A DNA stretch of 64,000 nt from SELP01 sp035969385 (GCF_035969385.1 NZ_JAYKKJ010000010.1:1-64000); one strand, 5' to 3'. Counted from the first letter of the stretch, positions 37,092 through 46,696 are shown. Notes: generated by a model from the sequence alone, not told the origin. Translations and numbers: made by a program.

Positions 37092-37519
37092 GCACGGCAG
37101 ATGATATCATCGCCCAATTGGGGCTGGAGCCGCATCCAGAAGGCGGCCATTATCGCCAGACATGGGTTGCTGGGGGATCGGGCCGCCCCGCCGGCACCTG
37201 CATCTACTTCCTGCTGAAGGCGGGCGAGCGCAGCCATTGGCACCGGGTCGACGCGGTCGAGATCTGGCATTTCTACGCAGGCGCGCCGCTGGACCTGTTC
37301 ATCGCGGAAACAGCGGCGGGGCCTGCCACGCGGCACCGGCTTTCCCCTGAGATCGGGATAAACATCGGGCCACAAGCCATTGTTCCCGAAGGGTTCTGGC
37401 AGTCCGCGCAGACAACCGGCGACTACACGCTGGTCGGCTGCACCGTGTCGCCCGGCTTTCAGTTCAGTGGCTTTGAACTGGCCCCGCCCGACTTTGACAT
37501 TCCCATCCAGGACAGCTGA
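37088..37519 (+). CDS. Cupin domain protein (DUF985)
   Basis: A 143-residue RmlC-like cupin of the DUF985 family. Typical segments are LEPHPEGGHYRQTW, IYFLLKAGERSHWHRVDAVEIWHFYAG, with the presumed metal-ligand His, and GFQFSGFELA. The biochemical role is unknown. The start appears to be TTG 37088, overlapping the upstream TGA (TTGA); it is read through translational coupling with the HAD gene. A thioesterase gene follows after 2 bp. Confidence 0.87.
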   Translation: MSTADDIIAQLGLEPHPEGGHYRQTWVAGGSGRPAGTCIYFLLKAGERSHWHRVDAVEIWHFYAGAPLDLFIAETAAGPATRHRLSPEIGINIGPQAIVPEGFWQSAQTTGDYTLVGCTVSPGFQFSGFELAPPDFDIPIQDS

Positions 37520-37521
37520 CC

Positions 37522-37992
37522 ATGCGCTACCACGATTGCCTGAGCCAAGAAGAACAGCGCGCCGCCGGGGTGGCGACCCCCGCCGCCTATGCACTTGCCG
37601 ACAGGGTCCGCTTTAACGAGATCGACGCGCTGGGGCACGCGAACAATGCCGCCTACACGGTCTGGTATGAAACCGCGCGGGTTCGATATCTGCGGCATCA
37701 TGGGCTGACCAGCTTTGGCCCGGACGAGCCACGCCTTGTCATCTTCCGGGCCGAGATCGACTATCTGGCAGAGCTCTTCGCGGAACAGGACTATGTCATC
37801 ACCTGCCGCTGCGTCGGTTTCCGCACCTCCAGCTTTACCCTTGAAAACGAGCTTTGGGCGGGCGGCAGGCTGTGTAGCCGGTTCCGCGGGATCATGGTTG
37901 CGATGTATCCTGACGGGTCGGGAAAGATGCCGCTGCCCGACAGCTTCCTGAAGGTCTTCGAAGGGATCGACGGGGCCGTGAGCGCCACCTGA
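37522..37992 (+). CDS. Acyl-CoA thioesterase (4HBT hotdog fold)
   Basis: A 156-residue hotdog-fold thioesterase. The catalytic signature FNEIDALGHANNAAYTVWYETAR includes Asp35, His39 and Asn; the latter half (YVITCRCVGFRTSSFTLENEL) forms the central sheet. It probably hydrolyses an acyl-CoA (4-hydroxybenzoyl-CoA-like or a fatty acyl-CoA). It is the last gene of a HAD-cupin-thioesterase cluster and converges on nrdJ with a terminator between them. Confidence 0.88.
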   Translation: MRYHDCLSQEEQRAAGVATPAAYALADRVRFNEIDALGHANNAAYTVWYETARVRYLRHHGLTSFGPDEPRLVIFRAEIDYLAELFAEQDYVITCRCVGFRTSSFTLENELWAGGRLCSRFRGIMVAMYPDGSGKMPLPDSFLKVFEGIDGAVSAT

Positions 37993-38020
37993 ACAACGCC
38001 CGGCAACTCGCTGTGAAACA

Positions 38021-38047
38021 AGAAAAAAGAGGGGCCGAAGCCCCTCT
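38021..38047 (-). terminator. Rho-independent terminator of nrdJ
   Basis: On the minus strand an 8-bp GC-rich stem (AGAGGGGC / GCCCCTCT, loop TTCG) is followed by TTTTTTC. It lies about 150 bp after the nrdJ stop. Confidence 0.9.
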
Positions 38048-38198
38048 GAAAGTTTCGCCGTTCAGGCTCATTTTCGTGTACCGCCCGGTTTCTGCCTGCG
38101 GCCTGAACGTCGGCGGCGCGGGCGCACCCGCGCCGGACCACGTTGGAACGCACAAGGCGTTCCGACGGGGCAGACTGGAGTCCGCCCCGCCAATCTTC

Positions 38199-41100
38199 TT
38201 AGCTACACCCGCTGGTCCCGCCGCAGGTGTTGCACTTCATGCAGGTGCCGTTGCGCACCAGCGTGTAGTTGCCGCATTCGCCGCAGGGATCGCCTTCGTA
38301 GCCCTGCATCTTGGCCTTGTCGCGGGCCGAAATGCTGACCGACCCGGTCGAGAGCGCGGTGCTGCCGCCAACGGCGACCTGTGCCGTGGCCACTTCGGGC
38401 ACCAGCGTTTGCAGCGCGGCGGATGCATCGGCTGCCCCGGCGAATGCCGTGGCCCCGATCCCGCCTTGCAGCACGACCAGTTCCTGCGGAAGACGCTTGC
38501 GCAGGTAGCCGGTGGAGCTGATCTGCTTGAGCACTTCCAGCGACTTGGAGGCGGCGCTTTCGGACGGGGCGGCCACGTTCGACACGCCCTCTTCCTCGCC
38601 CCGGCCCAGATCGTCGAAGGAGGCGCCTTCGGGCTTCACATGGGCCAGATCGGTCCGGTCCAGATAGGACACTGCCAGTTCGCGGAAGATATAGTCGAGG
38701 ATCGAGGTCGCCGACTTGATCGAGTCGTTGCCCTGCACCATCCCGGCCGGTTCGAACTTGGTGAAGGTGAAGGCGTCAACGAATTCTTCCAGCGGCACCC
38801 CGTATTGCAGGCCCACGGACACCGCGATGGCGAAGTTGTTCATCATCGCCCGGAACCCGGCGCCTTCCTTGTGCATGTCGATGAAGATCTCGCCAAGGCT
38901 GCCGTCCTGATATTCGCCCGTCCGCAGATAGACCTTGTGGCCCCCGACGATCGCCTTCTGGGTATAGCCCTTGCGGCGTTCCGGCATCTTTTCGCGCTGG
39001 GTGCGAAGGACTTCCTTGACGATGATCTTTTCGACCACCTTTTCGGCCAGAACGGCGGCCTTTTCCTGTGCGGACCCGGTTGCGAGGGTCTCGGCGGCTT
39101 CGTCGTCATCCTCGACCAGCGCGGCGGCCAGCGGCTGCGACAGCTTGGAGCCGTCCCGATAGAGCGCGTTGGCCTTGATCCCCAGCGACCAGGACAGCTC
39201 GTAGGCCTTCTGGCAGTCTTCGATCGAGGCATGGTTGGCCATGTTGATCGTTTTGGAGATCGCGCCCGAGATGAAGGACTGCGCGGCGGCCATCATGTAG
39301 ATGTGGCTGTTGACCGACAGATACCGCTTGCCCTTCTTGCCGCAGGGGTTGGCGCAGTCGAACACGTTCAGGTGCTCTTCCTTCAGGTGCGGCGCCCCTT
39401 CCAGCGTCATCGTCCCGCAGACGTGATCGTTGGCGGCGTCGATTTCGGCCTTGGAGTAGCCAAGGTGGCGCAGAAGGTCGAAGGTCGGGTCGTTCAGCTT
39501 TTCGGCCGGGATACCCAGCGTCTTCTGGCAGAACGCCTCGCCCAGGGTCCACTGGTTGAAGACAAAGCGGATGTCGAAGGCGGACTTCAGCGCCGCCTCG
39601 ACCTTGTCCAGTTCAGCCTGACCGAAGCCATGCCCAATCAGCGAGGTGTGGTTGATCGCCGGGGCCTGCCCGATGGAGCCGTGGCCGACCGCATAGGCGA
39701 TGATCTCTTCGATCTGGGCGCTGCCATAGCCGAGTTTTTCAAGCGCGGCGGGCACCGATTGGTTGATGATCTTGAAGTAGCCGCCACCGGCCAGCTTCTT
39801 GAACTTCACCAGCGCAAAGTCCGGTTCGATCCCGGTGGTATCGCAGTCCATCACCAGACCAATGGTGCCGGTGGGGGCGATCACGCTGGTCTGGGCGTTG
39901 CGGTAGCCGTGCTTTTCCCCAAGGCTCAGCGCCTCGTCCCAGGCTTCCATGGCCAGCTTGACCAGACGCTGGTCGGGGCAGTTGGCGTGATCCAGCGCGA
40001 CCGGCTTGACCGCAAGCTGTTCATAGCCCTCGGTTTTGCCATAGGCCGCGTTGCGGTGGTTGCGGATCACCCGCAGCATGTGGGCGCTGTTCTTTTCATA
40101 CTGGGCAAAGGCCCCCAGCTCGCCCGCCATCTCGGCCGAGGTGGCATAGGCCACACCAGTCATGATCGCGGTCAGGGCACCGGCCAGCGCACGGCCCTCG
40201 TCGCTGTCATAGCCAAAGCCCATGTTCATCAGCAGGCCGCCGATGTTGGCATAGCCAAGACCAAGGGTCCGGAAATCATAGGACCGCTGCGCGATTTCCT
40301 TCGACGGGAACTGCGCCATCATGACCGAGATTTCCAGCGTCACGGTCCACAGGCGGGTCGCGTGCATGTAGTCTTCGACCTGGAATTCGCCGTTCTTGTA
40401 GAAGGTCAGCAGGTTCATCGACGCAAGGTTACAGGCCGTGTCGTCAAGGAACATGTATTCCGAACAGGGGTTCGACCCGCGGATCTGCCCGTCTTCGGGG
40501 CAGGTGTGCCAGGCGTTGACGGTGTCGTGGAACTGGATGCCCGGATCGGCACAGGCCCAGGCGGCGTGGCCGACCTTTTCCCACAGGTCGCGGGCCTTGA
40601 CGGTCTTGGCGACCTTGCCGTTGGTGCGGTTGATCAGGTCCCAATCGGCGTCATCCCGGACGGCCTGAAGGAAGGCATCCGTCACGCGGATCGAGTTGTT
40701 CGAGTTCTGACCGGAGACAGAGTTGTAGGCCTCGCTGTCCCAATCGGTGTCGTAGGTCGGGAATTCGATGCTGTCATAGCCCTGCTTGGCGTAATCCAGC
40801 ACCCGCTTGATGTAGGTTTCCGGAATGGCGACCCGCTTGGCATCGCGGACGGCTTCTTTCAGCGCGTCGTTCACCGAGGGATCATAGGCGTCATCGGCCT
40901 TGCCGTCCCATGTCTTGATCGCCTTGAAGATGCCGTTCAGCTTCTGCTCGTGCATCTTTGATCCGGCGACGATGCTGGCGACCTTCTGTTCTTCCAGAAC
41001 CTTCCAGTCGATGAAATCCTCGATATCCGGGTGGTCGGCGTCGACGATCACCATCTTGGCGGCGCGGCGGGTGGTGCCGCCGGACTTGATCGCGCCCGCG

Positions 41101-41867
41101 GCGCGGTCGCCGATCTTGAGGAAGCCCATCAGGCCGGACGACTTGCCGCCGCCGGACAGGCCCTCGCCCTCGGCCCGCAGGGACGAGAAGTTGGTGCCGG
41201 TGCCAGAGCCGTATTTGAACAGGCGCGCCTCGCGCACCCAAAGGTCCATGATGCCGCCATCGTTCACCAGGTCATCGCTGACCGACTGGATGAAGCAGGC
41301 GTGCGGCTGCGGATGCTCGTAGGACGAGGTCGATTTCGTCAGCTTGCCGGTCTTGTAGTCGACATAGTGGTGACCCTGCGCCGGGCCGTCGATGCCGTAG
41401 GCCCAATGCAGGCCGGTGTTGAACCACTGCGGGCTGTTGGGCGCGGCGCGCTGGGTGGCCAGCATGTAGCGCATTTCGTCGTAATAGGCGCGGGCGTCTT
41501 CCTCGGTCGAGAAATAGCCACCCTTCCAGCCCCAGTAGGCCCAGGCCCCGGCCAGACGGTCGAACACCTGCTTGGCCGATGTTTCACCCGAGAAGGTCGC
41601 GCCTTCGACCGGCTCCGACCGCCACAGGAATTCGGGCACGCCCTTTTCCTTGACCTTCTTCATCTCGGACGGGACGCCCGCCTTGCGGAAATACTTCTGC
41701 GCGATGACGTCAGAGGCCACCTGGCTCCATTTCACCGGGACTTCGCAGTTGTCCAGCTTGAAGACGACGGTGCCGTCCGGGTTGCGAATCTCGGACGACG
41801 TGGTCCGGAATTCGACCTCTGCATATGCGTCCTTGCCTGCCTTCGTGAAGTTGCGTTCGATCTTCAT
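38199..41867 (-). CDS. nrdJ: Vitamin B12-dependent (class II) ribonucleotide reductase
   Basis: A 1222-residue adenosylcobalamin-dependent reductase making deoxyribonucleotides with or without oxygen. Visible parts include AAPNSPQWFNTGLHWAYG, GSGTGTNFSSLRA near the substrate loop, the active-site NPCSEYMFLDDTACNLASMNL with the Cys-x-Glu radical/acid pair, APTGTIGLVMDCDTTG and a C-terminal Cys-rich tail (CGECGNYTLVRNGTCMKCNT) thought to re-reduce the active site. Length suits the long alphaproteobacterial type. ATG 41867 (MKIERNF) is preferred to ATG 41921. The long 5' region (41868-42398) may hold regulatory sites. It needs B12, which the cobS-cobT products help make. Confidence 0.96.
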   Translation of the reverse strand: MKIERNFTKAGKDAYAEVEFRTTSSEIRNPDGTVVFKLDNCEVPVKWSQVASDVIAQKYFRKAGVPSEMKKVKEKGVPEFLWRSEPVEGATFSGETSAKQVFDRLAGAWAYWGWKGGYFSTEEDARAYYDEMRYMLATQRAAPNSPQWFNTGLHWAYGIDGPAQGHHYVDYKTGKLTKSTSSYEHPQPHACFIQSVSDDLVNDGGIMDLWVREARLFKYGSGTGTNFSSLRAEGEGLSGGGKSSGLMGFLKIGDRAAGAIKSGGTTRRAAKMVIVDADHPDIEDFIDWKVLEEQKVASIVAGSKMHEQKLNGIFKAIKTWDGKADDAYDPSVNDALKEAVRDAKRVAIPETYIKRVLDYAKQGYDSIEFPTYDTDWDSEAYNSVSGQNSNNSIRVTDAFLQAVRDDADWDLINRTNGKVAKTVKARDLWEKVGHAAWACADPGIQFHDTVNAWHTCPEDGQIRGSNPCSEYMFLDDTACNLASMNLLTFYKNGEFQVEDYMHATRLWTVTLEISVMMAQFPSKEIAQRSYDFRTLGLGYANIGGLLMNMGFGYDSDEGRALAGALTAIMTGVAYATSAEMAGELGAFAQYEKNSAHMLRVIRNHRNAAYGKTEGYEQLAVKPVALDHANCPDQRLVKLAMEAWDEALSLGEKHGYRNAQTSVIAPTGTIGLVMDCDTTGIEPDFALVKFKKLAGGGYFKIINQSVPAALEKLGYGSAQIEEIIAYAVGHGSIGQAPAINHTSLIGHGFGQAELDKVEAALKSAFDIRFVFNQWTLGEAFCQKTLGIPAEKLNDPTFDLLRHLGYSKAEIDAANDHVCGTMTLEGAPHLKEEHLNVFDCANPCGKKGKRYLSVNSHIYMMAAAQSFISGAISKTINMANHASIEDCQKAYELSWSLGIKANALYRDGSKLSQPLAAALVEDDDEAAETLATGSAQEKAAVLAEKVVEKIIVKEVLRTQREKMPERRKGYTQKAIVGGHKVYLRTGEYQDGSLGEIFIDMHKEGAGFRAMMNNFAIAVSVGLQYGVPLEEFVDAFTFTKFEPAGMVQGNDSIKSATSILDYIFRELAVSYLDRTDLAHVKPEGASFDDLGRGEEEGVSNVAAPSESAASKSLEVLKQISSTGYLRKRLPQELVVLQGGIGATAFAGAADASAALQTLVPEVATAQVAVGGSTALSTGSVSISARDKAKMQGYEGDPCGECGNYTLVRNGTCMKCNTCGGTSGCS

Positions 41868-42398
41868 CGCGCCTTGCCCCTTGGTTGCCGACGTTGCGGC
41901 TGATCCCTCATCCTGCGACACCCAGATGCCGCCCTCTCTCGTGGCCGATGCGATATCAGGTGGCGTCCGCGCAAACCGATCCCGGTCGCGGCCCGCCCCA
42001 GCAGACGAACCGCGTCAGTGTGAATCACCCGTCGTCGGGGCAACCCTTTTTTCGTTCTGTTTGCGCCGTCCCTGCCACTAAATGTTGTATCGTATCGGCC
42101 GGCTCGCACAAACTGGCGTATCTACCCCTAGGGGGTCAACGGTTATTTTTAGACTAGATGTAGGAAAAATCTGTTGACCCTGACCCTAAGTGCAGGGTCC
42201 GCCGATTCCTCCCCCGAGTTACCCACAGATGGTTAATTCTTGTGCATCCAAATGTTCGATTTTGGAAAGTTTTGATATCCGGGGGGCTTAGGTCGCAACC
42301 TTGACGCTTTGGATGAGGTCCGGCTTGGCGCGGCACGACCTGCGCCACGCGCCTACCACCTATTGTGCACGTTGACATAAAGGCCACAAATCCTGAGG
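41868..42398. promoter_or_regulatory. Divergent regulatory region between nrdJ and the GSCFA gene
   Basis: About 530 bp without a gene. It is locally AT-richer (42070-42260) and contains a palindrome ACCCCTAGGGGT near 42124-42135, an inverted repeat GACCCT...AGGGTC around 42180-42200 and a TTGACC on each strand. The minus strand has CCTACATCTAGTCTA near 42150, faintly like an NrdR box. I do not see cobalamin riboswitch elements. Any specific regulator is inference. Confidence 0.4.
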
Positions 42399-43409
42399 GT
42401 GACCCAAAGCAACAAGACACAGGATCTCGTGAGCAGCCCCACCAGAATCCCCGAGGTTTCATTCGAAACCGCCATGGCGCGGATGCGTCAAATCGGAGCG
42501 GCTCGCAAGTATCCGGGCCGCAATGACCCGCGGGAACTGGATGGTTTGATCCTGCCGAAACTGTCGCCAAGGTTTACGATGAACCTGACCGATGGACGTC
42601 CGGTCTTTACCCTCGGGTCCTGCTTTGCACGGAATGTGGAAACCGAATTGGAACAGCACGGCGCCAATGTCCCGGTTGCCGGATACGCCGTTCCGAAATC
42701 GGAATGGCCATGGCCCCGCGCCAATGGAATCCTGAACGAATTCACCCCCGGCACCATGGCGCAACGGATCAACTGGGCGGTGCAGGGCACTGAATTTCCG
42801 GCAGAAACCATTGTCGAGGTCGAACCGGCGGCGTTTTCCGACCTGCTTTTGGCCGGGGGCCAGACCGTGACGCGCGAACGCGCGCTGACCCGGCGCGCGG
42901 AGGTCGCCCAGCTGTATCGTTGGTTGCCGCAATCCTCGACCGCGATCATCACGTTGGGTCATGTCGAAAGTTGGTTCGACCATCTGACCCAATGCTACCT
43001 GAACCGATTGCCGGACCCGCGCATCGCCGAGCGTGACCCGACCCGGTTCACCTTTCGCCGTCTTGGGCCAGACGCGGCGCTCTCGCTCCTCGACCCCGCA
43101 ATCGGACGTCTGGGCGATCTGGGGGTGAATGTGATCTTGACGGTGTCCCCCGTCCCCATCGGCAACAGCTTTACCGGGATGGATTGCGTCACTGCCAATG
43201 AATATTCGAAATCGGTGCTGCGCATCGTGGCCGAGGAGCTTTGGCAGGCGCATTCCCATCTGGATTATGTCCCGATCTACGAAACGGTGCGCACCGCCGG
43301 GATCGTGGCCTATGACGCGGACAAGGTGCATGTGTCGCAATTCATCGTCCGCCGACTTGTCCGCCATATCGTGGCCCAATACCTGCCCGATGCGCTGGCG
43401 GCGGAATAG
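42399..43409 (+). CDS. GSCFA-domain protein
   Basis: A 336-residue protein of the GSCFA family, named for its LGSCFARN motif, found here at about residues 72-79 (FTLGSCFARNVETELEQHG). The fold resembles SGNH/GDSL hydrolases, and the family is thought to act on envelope polysaccharides; Ser or Cys in the motif may be catalytic. A later HVSQFIVRRL carries a candidate catalytic His. The start is uncertain: GTG 42399 or GTG 42429 are possible. It is divergent from nrdJ. Confidence 0.85.
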   Translation: MTQSNKTQDLVSSPTRIPEVSFETAMARMRQIGAARKYPGRNDPRELDGLILPKLSPRFTMNLTDGRPVFTLGSCFARNVETELEQHGANVPVAGYAVPKSEWPWPRANGILNEFTPGTMAQRINWAVQGTEFPAETIVEVEPAAFSDLLLAGGQTVTRERALTRRAEVAQLYRWLPQSSTAIITLGHVESWFDHLTQCYLNRLPDPRIAERDPTRFTFRRLGPDAALSLLDPAIGRLGDLGVNVILTVSPVPIGNSFTGMDCVTANEYSKSVLRIVAEELWQAHSHLDYVPIYETVRTAGIVAYDADKVHVSQFIVRRLVRHIVAQYLPDALAAE

Positions 43410-43412
43410 GGC

Positions 43413-43967
43413 CTAGGGTTGCGCGTCTTCTGCCCGTACCGCCGTCACGAACTCGCCATGCAGATGCGACACGGCGCTGGCGTGAATCTCTGTCGCCGTC
43501 ATCGCGGGCAGGTTGGCCCAGCCGCCATTCGCATTGCCGGTAAAGGCGGCGCAGGCATCATGGGTAAGGCGGACCCGGAACCCAAGGTTCGCCGCCATCC
43601 GGCAGGTGGTCGACACGCAATGCGGCGTGGTCAGACCGCAGATCAAAAGATCCGTCGCGCCGATGTCGCGCAAATGCGCCTCTAGCCCGGTTCCGATGAA
43701 GGCAGAATTGACCGATTTGTCAAAAATCACCTCTCCGGCCTCAGGCGCGACCTGCGGTTTGAACGCGGTGCCGCCTGTCGCGGGGCCCAACGGGCTGCCC
43801 GGTTCGATGCTGACGTGGCGGATGTGGACAACCGGCGCGCCAGCCCTTCGCCAGCGGGCCAGAAGATCGCCCGCCTTCTCCTCGGCGTCCGGGTTGTTCC
43901 GGTCGCCCCAGACCGGGCTGTCGAAACCGGTCTGGATGTCAATCAGGATCAGCGCGGGCGCTGTCAT
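43413..43967 (-). CDS. Isochorismatase-family cysteine hydrolase
   Basis: A 184-residue alpha/beta hydrolase of the isochorismatase family. The triad is visible as Asp10 in LILIDIQTGF, Lys in VIFDKSVNSAF and Cys in CGLTTPHCVSTT. Members include nicotinamidases and N-carbamoyl-amide hydrolases; the substrate is not clear. It overlaps the 3' end of glpX by 4 bp (ATGA), so it is translationally coupled to the fructose bisphosphatase gene, an unexpected partner. Confidence 0.9.
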   Translation of the reverse strand: MTAPALILIDIQTGFDSPVWGDRNNPDAEEKAGDLLARWRRAGAPVVHIRHVSIEPGSPLGPATGGTAFKPQVAPEAGEVIFDKSVNSAFIGTGLEAHLRDIGATDLLICGLTTPHCVSTTCRMAANLGFRVRLTHDACAAFTGNANGGWANLPAMTATEIHASAVSHLHGEFVTAVRAEDAQP

Positions 43968-44929
43968 TTCCCGGTGGGGTGCTGGTAGGTCATCCGCCGC
44001 ACCGACCCGGTCTTGGACCGCATCAGGATGGTTTCGGCGGTCAAAAGTCCCGGATCGCGCTTGATCCCATGCAGGATCGACCCATCGGTCACGCCGGTCG
44101 CGGCAAAGATCACATCGCCCGTCACCATATCGTCGCGGGTATAGACCCGGTCGAAATTGGTGATCCCGGCCTTGGCGGCGCGGGCCTTTTCATCGTCGTT
44201 GCGGAAGACCAGCTTGCCGAACATCTGCCCGCCCATGCATTTCAGCGCGGCGGCAGCCAGAACGCCCTCGGGCGCGCCGCCCTGCCCCATGTACATGTCG
44301 ATGCCCGTGGTCGGTTCGGCACAATGCATCACGCCGGCCACATCGCCGTCGGTGATCAGACGGATCGCCGCGCCGGTGGACCGGATTTCCGCGATCATCT
44401 CTTCGTGGCGGGGGCGGTCAAGGACGCAGACGGTGATGTCTTCCGTCGAGCAGCCCTTGGCGGCGGCAAGTGCCGACACCCGTTCCGACGGCGACATGGC
44501 AAGGGTCACAGTGCCCGGCTTCAGCCCCGGCCCGATGGCCAGCTTGTCCATATAGGTGTCGGGCGCATGCAGCATAGAACCGCGCGGCCCCATGGCAATG
44601 ACGGTCAGCGCGTTGGGCATGTCCTTGGCGGTCAGGGTGGTCCCTTCCAGCGGGTCCAGCGCAATATCCACCGCCGGGCCGTTGCCGGTGCCAACCTCTT
44701 CGCCGATGAACAGCATCGGTGCCTCGTCCCGTTCGCCTTCGCCGATCACCACGACACCGGCGATGTCCAGCAGGTTCAGCTGTTCGCGCATGGCGTTGAC
44801 CGCCGCCTGATCCGCCGCCTTTTCGTCGCCCCGCCCGATCAGCCCGGCAGAGGCAAGCGCCGCCGCCTCGGACACGCGGGCCAGGCCCAGGGACAACATG
44901 CGGTCGTGAAATTCAGAGGCCTTTGCCAT
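43964..44929 (-). CDS. glpX: Fructose-1,6-bisphosphatase class II
   Basis: A 321-residue GlpX-type phosphatase that removes phosphate 1 in gluconeogenesis; some homologues also act on sedoheptulose bisphosphate. Metal and catalytic segments are VVVIGEGERDEAPMLFIGEE and DIALDPLEGTTL, with the DPLEGT motif. GIDMYMGQGGAPEGVLAAAAL is also diagnostic. ATG 44929 (MAKASEF) is preferred to the in-frame start at 44965. It lies 120 bp downstream of hom in the same direction. Confidence 0.95.
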   Translation of the reverse strand: MAKASEFHDRMLSLGLARVSEAAALASAGLIGRGDEKAADQAAVNAMREQLNLLDIAGVVVIGEGERDEAPMLFIGEEVGTGNGPAVDIALDPLEGTTLTAKDMPNALTVIAMGPRGSMLHAPDTYMDKLAIGPGLKPGTVTLAMSPSERVSALAAAKGCSTEDITVCVLDRPRHEEMIAEIRSTGAAIRLITDGDVAGVMHCAEPTTGIDMYMGQGGAPEGVLAAAALKCMGGQMFGKLVFRNDDEKARAAKAGITNFDRVYTRDDMVTGDVIFAATGVTDGSILHGIKRDPGLLTAETILMRSKTGSVRRMTYQHPTGK

Positions 44930-45048
44930 GGGATGTCCCTCGTTCTGGAATGCGTTCAGGGTCACCTAGCGCCCCGCGCGTCCGACTGACAAGCCCGGCA
45001 TGGCCCTCAAGCCGATGATAACGTTAACAGACCGGTCCGGGGCCGCGA

Positions 45049-46335
45049 TCAGACCGCTTCGATGCGGATCGCGACCGGTTCGCCCTCGACCACGCCAGTT
45101 TCGCGGAACCCGGCAAGCGCCTGTTCCAATGCCGACCGCGTGGTCTTATGCGTGACGATCAGAACCGGGGCGGTGGTGTCTTCATGCCCATATTGGCGCA
45201 TCCGGTCGATCGAGATGCCGCTTTCGCCCAGAACCCGCGCGATTTTGGCCAGTGCGCCGGGTTTGTCCTGCAATTGGATACGCAGGTAATAGGGGGCGGG
45301 CACGGCGGCGCGGGCGGCGGGCACATTGCGCAGCCCGGTCGCGGGCTGGCCGAAGACCGGCAACCGGATCCCACGCGCGATATCGACGATGTCGCCCATC
45401 ACCGCGCTGGCGGTCGGACCTTCGCCCGCGCCCGCGCCGCGCAACACGATCTGGCCCACGCTGTCACCTTCCAGCACGACCATATTGGTCCCGCCCTGCA
45501 ACTGGCCCAGCGGCGAACTGTCGGGCACAAGACAGGGCGACATGCGCTGTTCCAGCCCCCGGCCCGTCATCTGTGCCACGCCCAGAAGCTTGATCTTGTA
45601 TTCCATGTCGGCGGCAGCGCGGATGTCTTCGATGGTGATCGCGCCAATCCCCTCCAACTCGACCGCGTCGAAATCCACCTGCGTCCCAAAGGCGATGGCC
45701 GACAGGATCGACAGCTTGTGGCCCGCGTCGATGCCGCCCACGTCCAGCTGCGGATCCGCCTCTAGGTAGCCCAGCCCGTCAGCTTCGGCAAAGGCCTGAT
45801 CGTAGGTCAGACCCGCGCTTTCCATCCGGGTCAGGATGTAATTGCAGGTGCCATTCATCACGCCCATGACGCGGGAAATCTGGTTCCCGGCCAACCCTTC
45901 CAGCAGGGATTTGATCACCGGGATGCCCCCCGCGACGGCGGCCTCGTAGCGGATCGACCGGCCTGCGGCCTCGGCCTGTTCGGCCAGCGCCTGCCCGTGA
46001 TGGGCCAGAAGCGCCTTGTTGGCGGTGACCACGTCCTTGCCCGCCGCCAGCGCCGCCTCGGTCGCGGCCTTGGCCGGGCCGTTTTCCCCGCCCATCAGTT
46101 CGACAAAGACATCCACGTCGTCCCGCTTGGCCAGCGCAACAGGGTCGTCTTCCCATGCGAAGTCGGAAATCGACACGCCACGATCCTTGCCGCGCGACCG
46201 GGCCGAGACCGCCGAAATGGTCACCGGACGGCCCGCGCGGGCCTCCAGCAGGGCGGCGTGTTTTCGGACGATCTTGACGACGCCCACGCCGACAGTGCCA
46301 AGACCGGCGATACCAAGACGAAGGGGTTCGGACAT
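45049..46335 (-). CDS. hom: Homoserine dehydrogenase
   Basis: A 428-residue enzyme reducing aspartate semialdehyde to homoserine, leading to Thr and Met. The Rossmann motif GLGTVGVGVV is at the N-terminus. The catalytic domain shows NKALLAHHG, GIPVIKSLLEGLAGNQI, GVMNGTCNYILTRM and DPQLDVGGIDAGHKLSIL, including the catalytic Asp-Lys pair. A C-terminal ACT domain (about 350-428, YLRIQLQDKPGALAKIARVL) implies feedback control, probably by threonine. Confidence 0.97.
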   Translation of the reverse strand: MSEPLRLGIAGLGTVGVGVVKIVRKHAALLEARAGRPVTISAVSARSRGKDRGVSISDFAWEDDPVALAKRDDVDVFVELMGGENGPAKAATEAALAAGKDVVTANKALLAHHGQALAEQAEAAGRSIRYEAAVAGGIPVIKSLLEGLAGNQISRVMGVMNGTCNYILTRMESAGLTYDQAFAEADGLGYLEADPQLDVGGIDAGHKLSILSAIAFGTQVDFDAVELEGIGAITIEDIRAAADMEYKIKLLGVAQMTGRGLEQRMSPCLVPDSSPLGQLQGGTNMVVLEGDSVGQIVLRGAGAGEGPTASAVMGDIVDIARGIRLPVFGQPATGLRNVPAARAAVPAPYYLRIQLQDKPGALAKIARVLGESGISIDRMRQYGHEDTTAPVLIVTHKTTRSALEQALAGFRETGVVEGEPVAIRIEAV

Positions 46336-46390
46336 GGGGATTCCCGTAGGTTTCTTTGAAGTTCGAAAGGCTGTTACCCGGAAGTCGGCC

Positions 46391-46696
46391 CTACTGCAAC
46401 GCGGTGCTGTTCACCCCGGCCCGCATTCGGGCGCGGGTGGTGCCGTCGATCACCGGACCCCGCAGCCGCGCCGCCCGTGCCTGCAACGCCCGCAGCCGGG
46501 CGGTCAGGCTCGCGGCAAACTCCGGCGTCAGCGGGCTTTGGCCGCTGGTCTGGTCCAGCCCGGCCAGAACCGGACCCAGCGGAATGATCGCCGGATAGGG
46601 GGCCCGCTCTGCCGATGTGACATCGACCCGGTCGAGGGCCGGAAATTCGGCGCAAGCGGCAAGAAGTGCCAATGGTATCAGATACTTGAATTTCAT
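46391..46696 (-). CDS. Small lipoprotein
   Basis: A 101-residue protein with a lipoprotein signal peptide: MKFKYLIPLALLAACAEFP, where LAAC is the lipobox and the Cys would be lipidated. The mature domain has a Pro-rich segment and a helix rich in Arg and Ala (SLTARLRALQARAARLRG). ATG 46696 is chosen because it gives this signal; the upstream in-frame ATG is part of a shadow extension. It is just downstream of hom in reverse order, and its function is unknown. Confidence 0.7.
   Translation of the reverse strand: MKFKYLIPLALLAACAEFPALDRVDVTSAERAPYPAIIPLGPVLAGLDQTSGQSPLTPEFAASLTARLRALQARAARLRGPVIDGTTRARMRAGVNSTALQ

Noticed and set aside
38013..40961. A 982-residue plus-strand open frame
   Set aside because: It is antisense to nrdJ, which has strong family motifs; long antisense frames are usual in high-G+C DNA.
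41868..42398. Cobalamin riboswitch upstream of nrdJ
   Set aside because: No B12-box or related conserved helices could be recognised on the minus strand.
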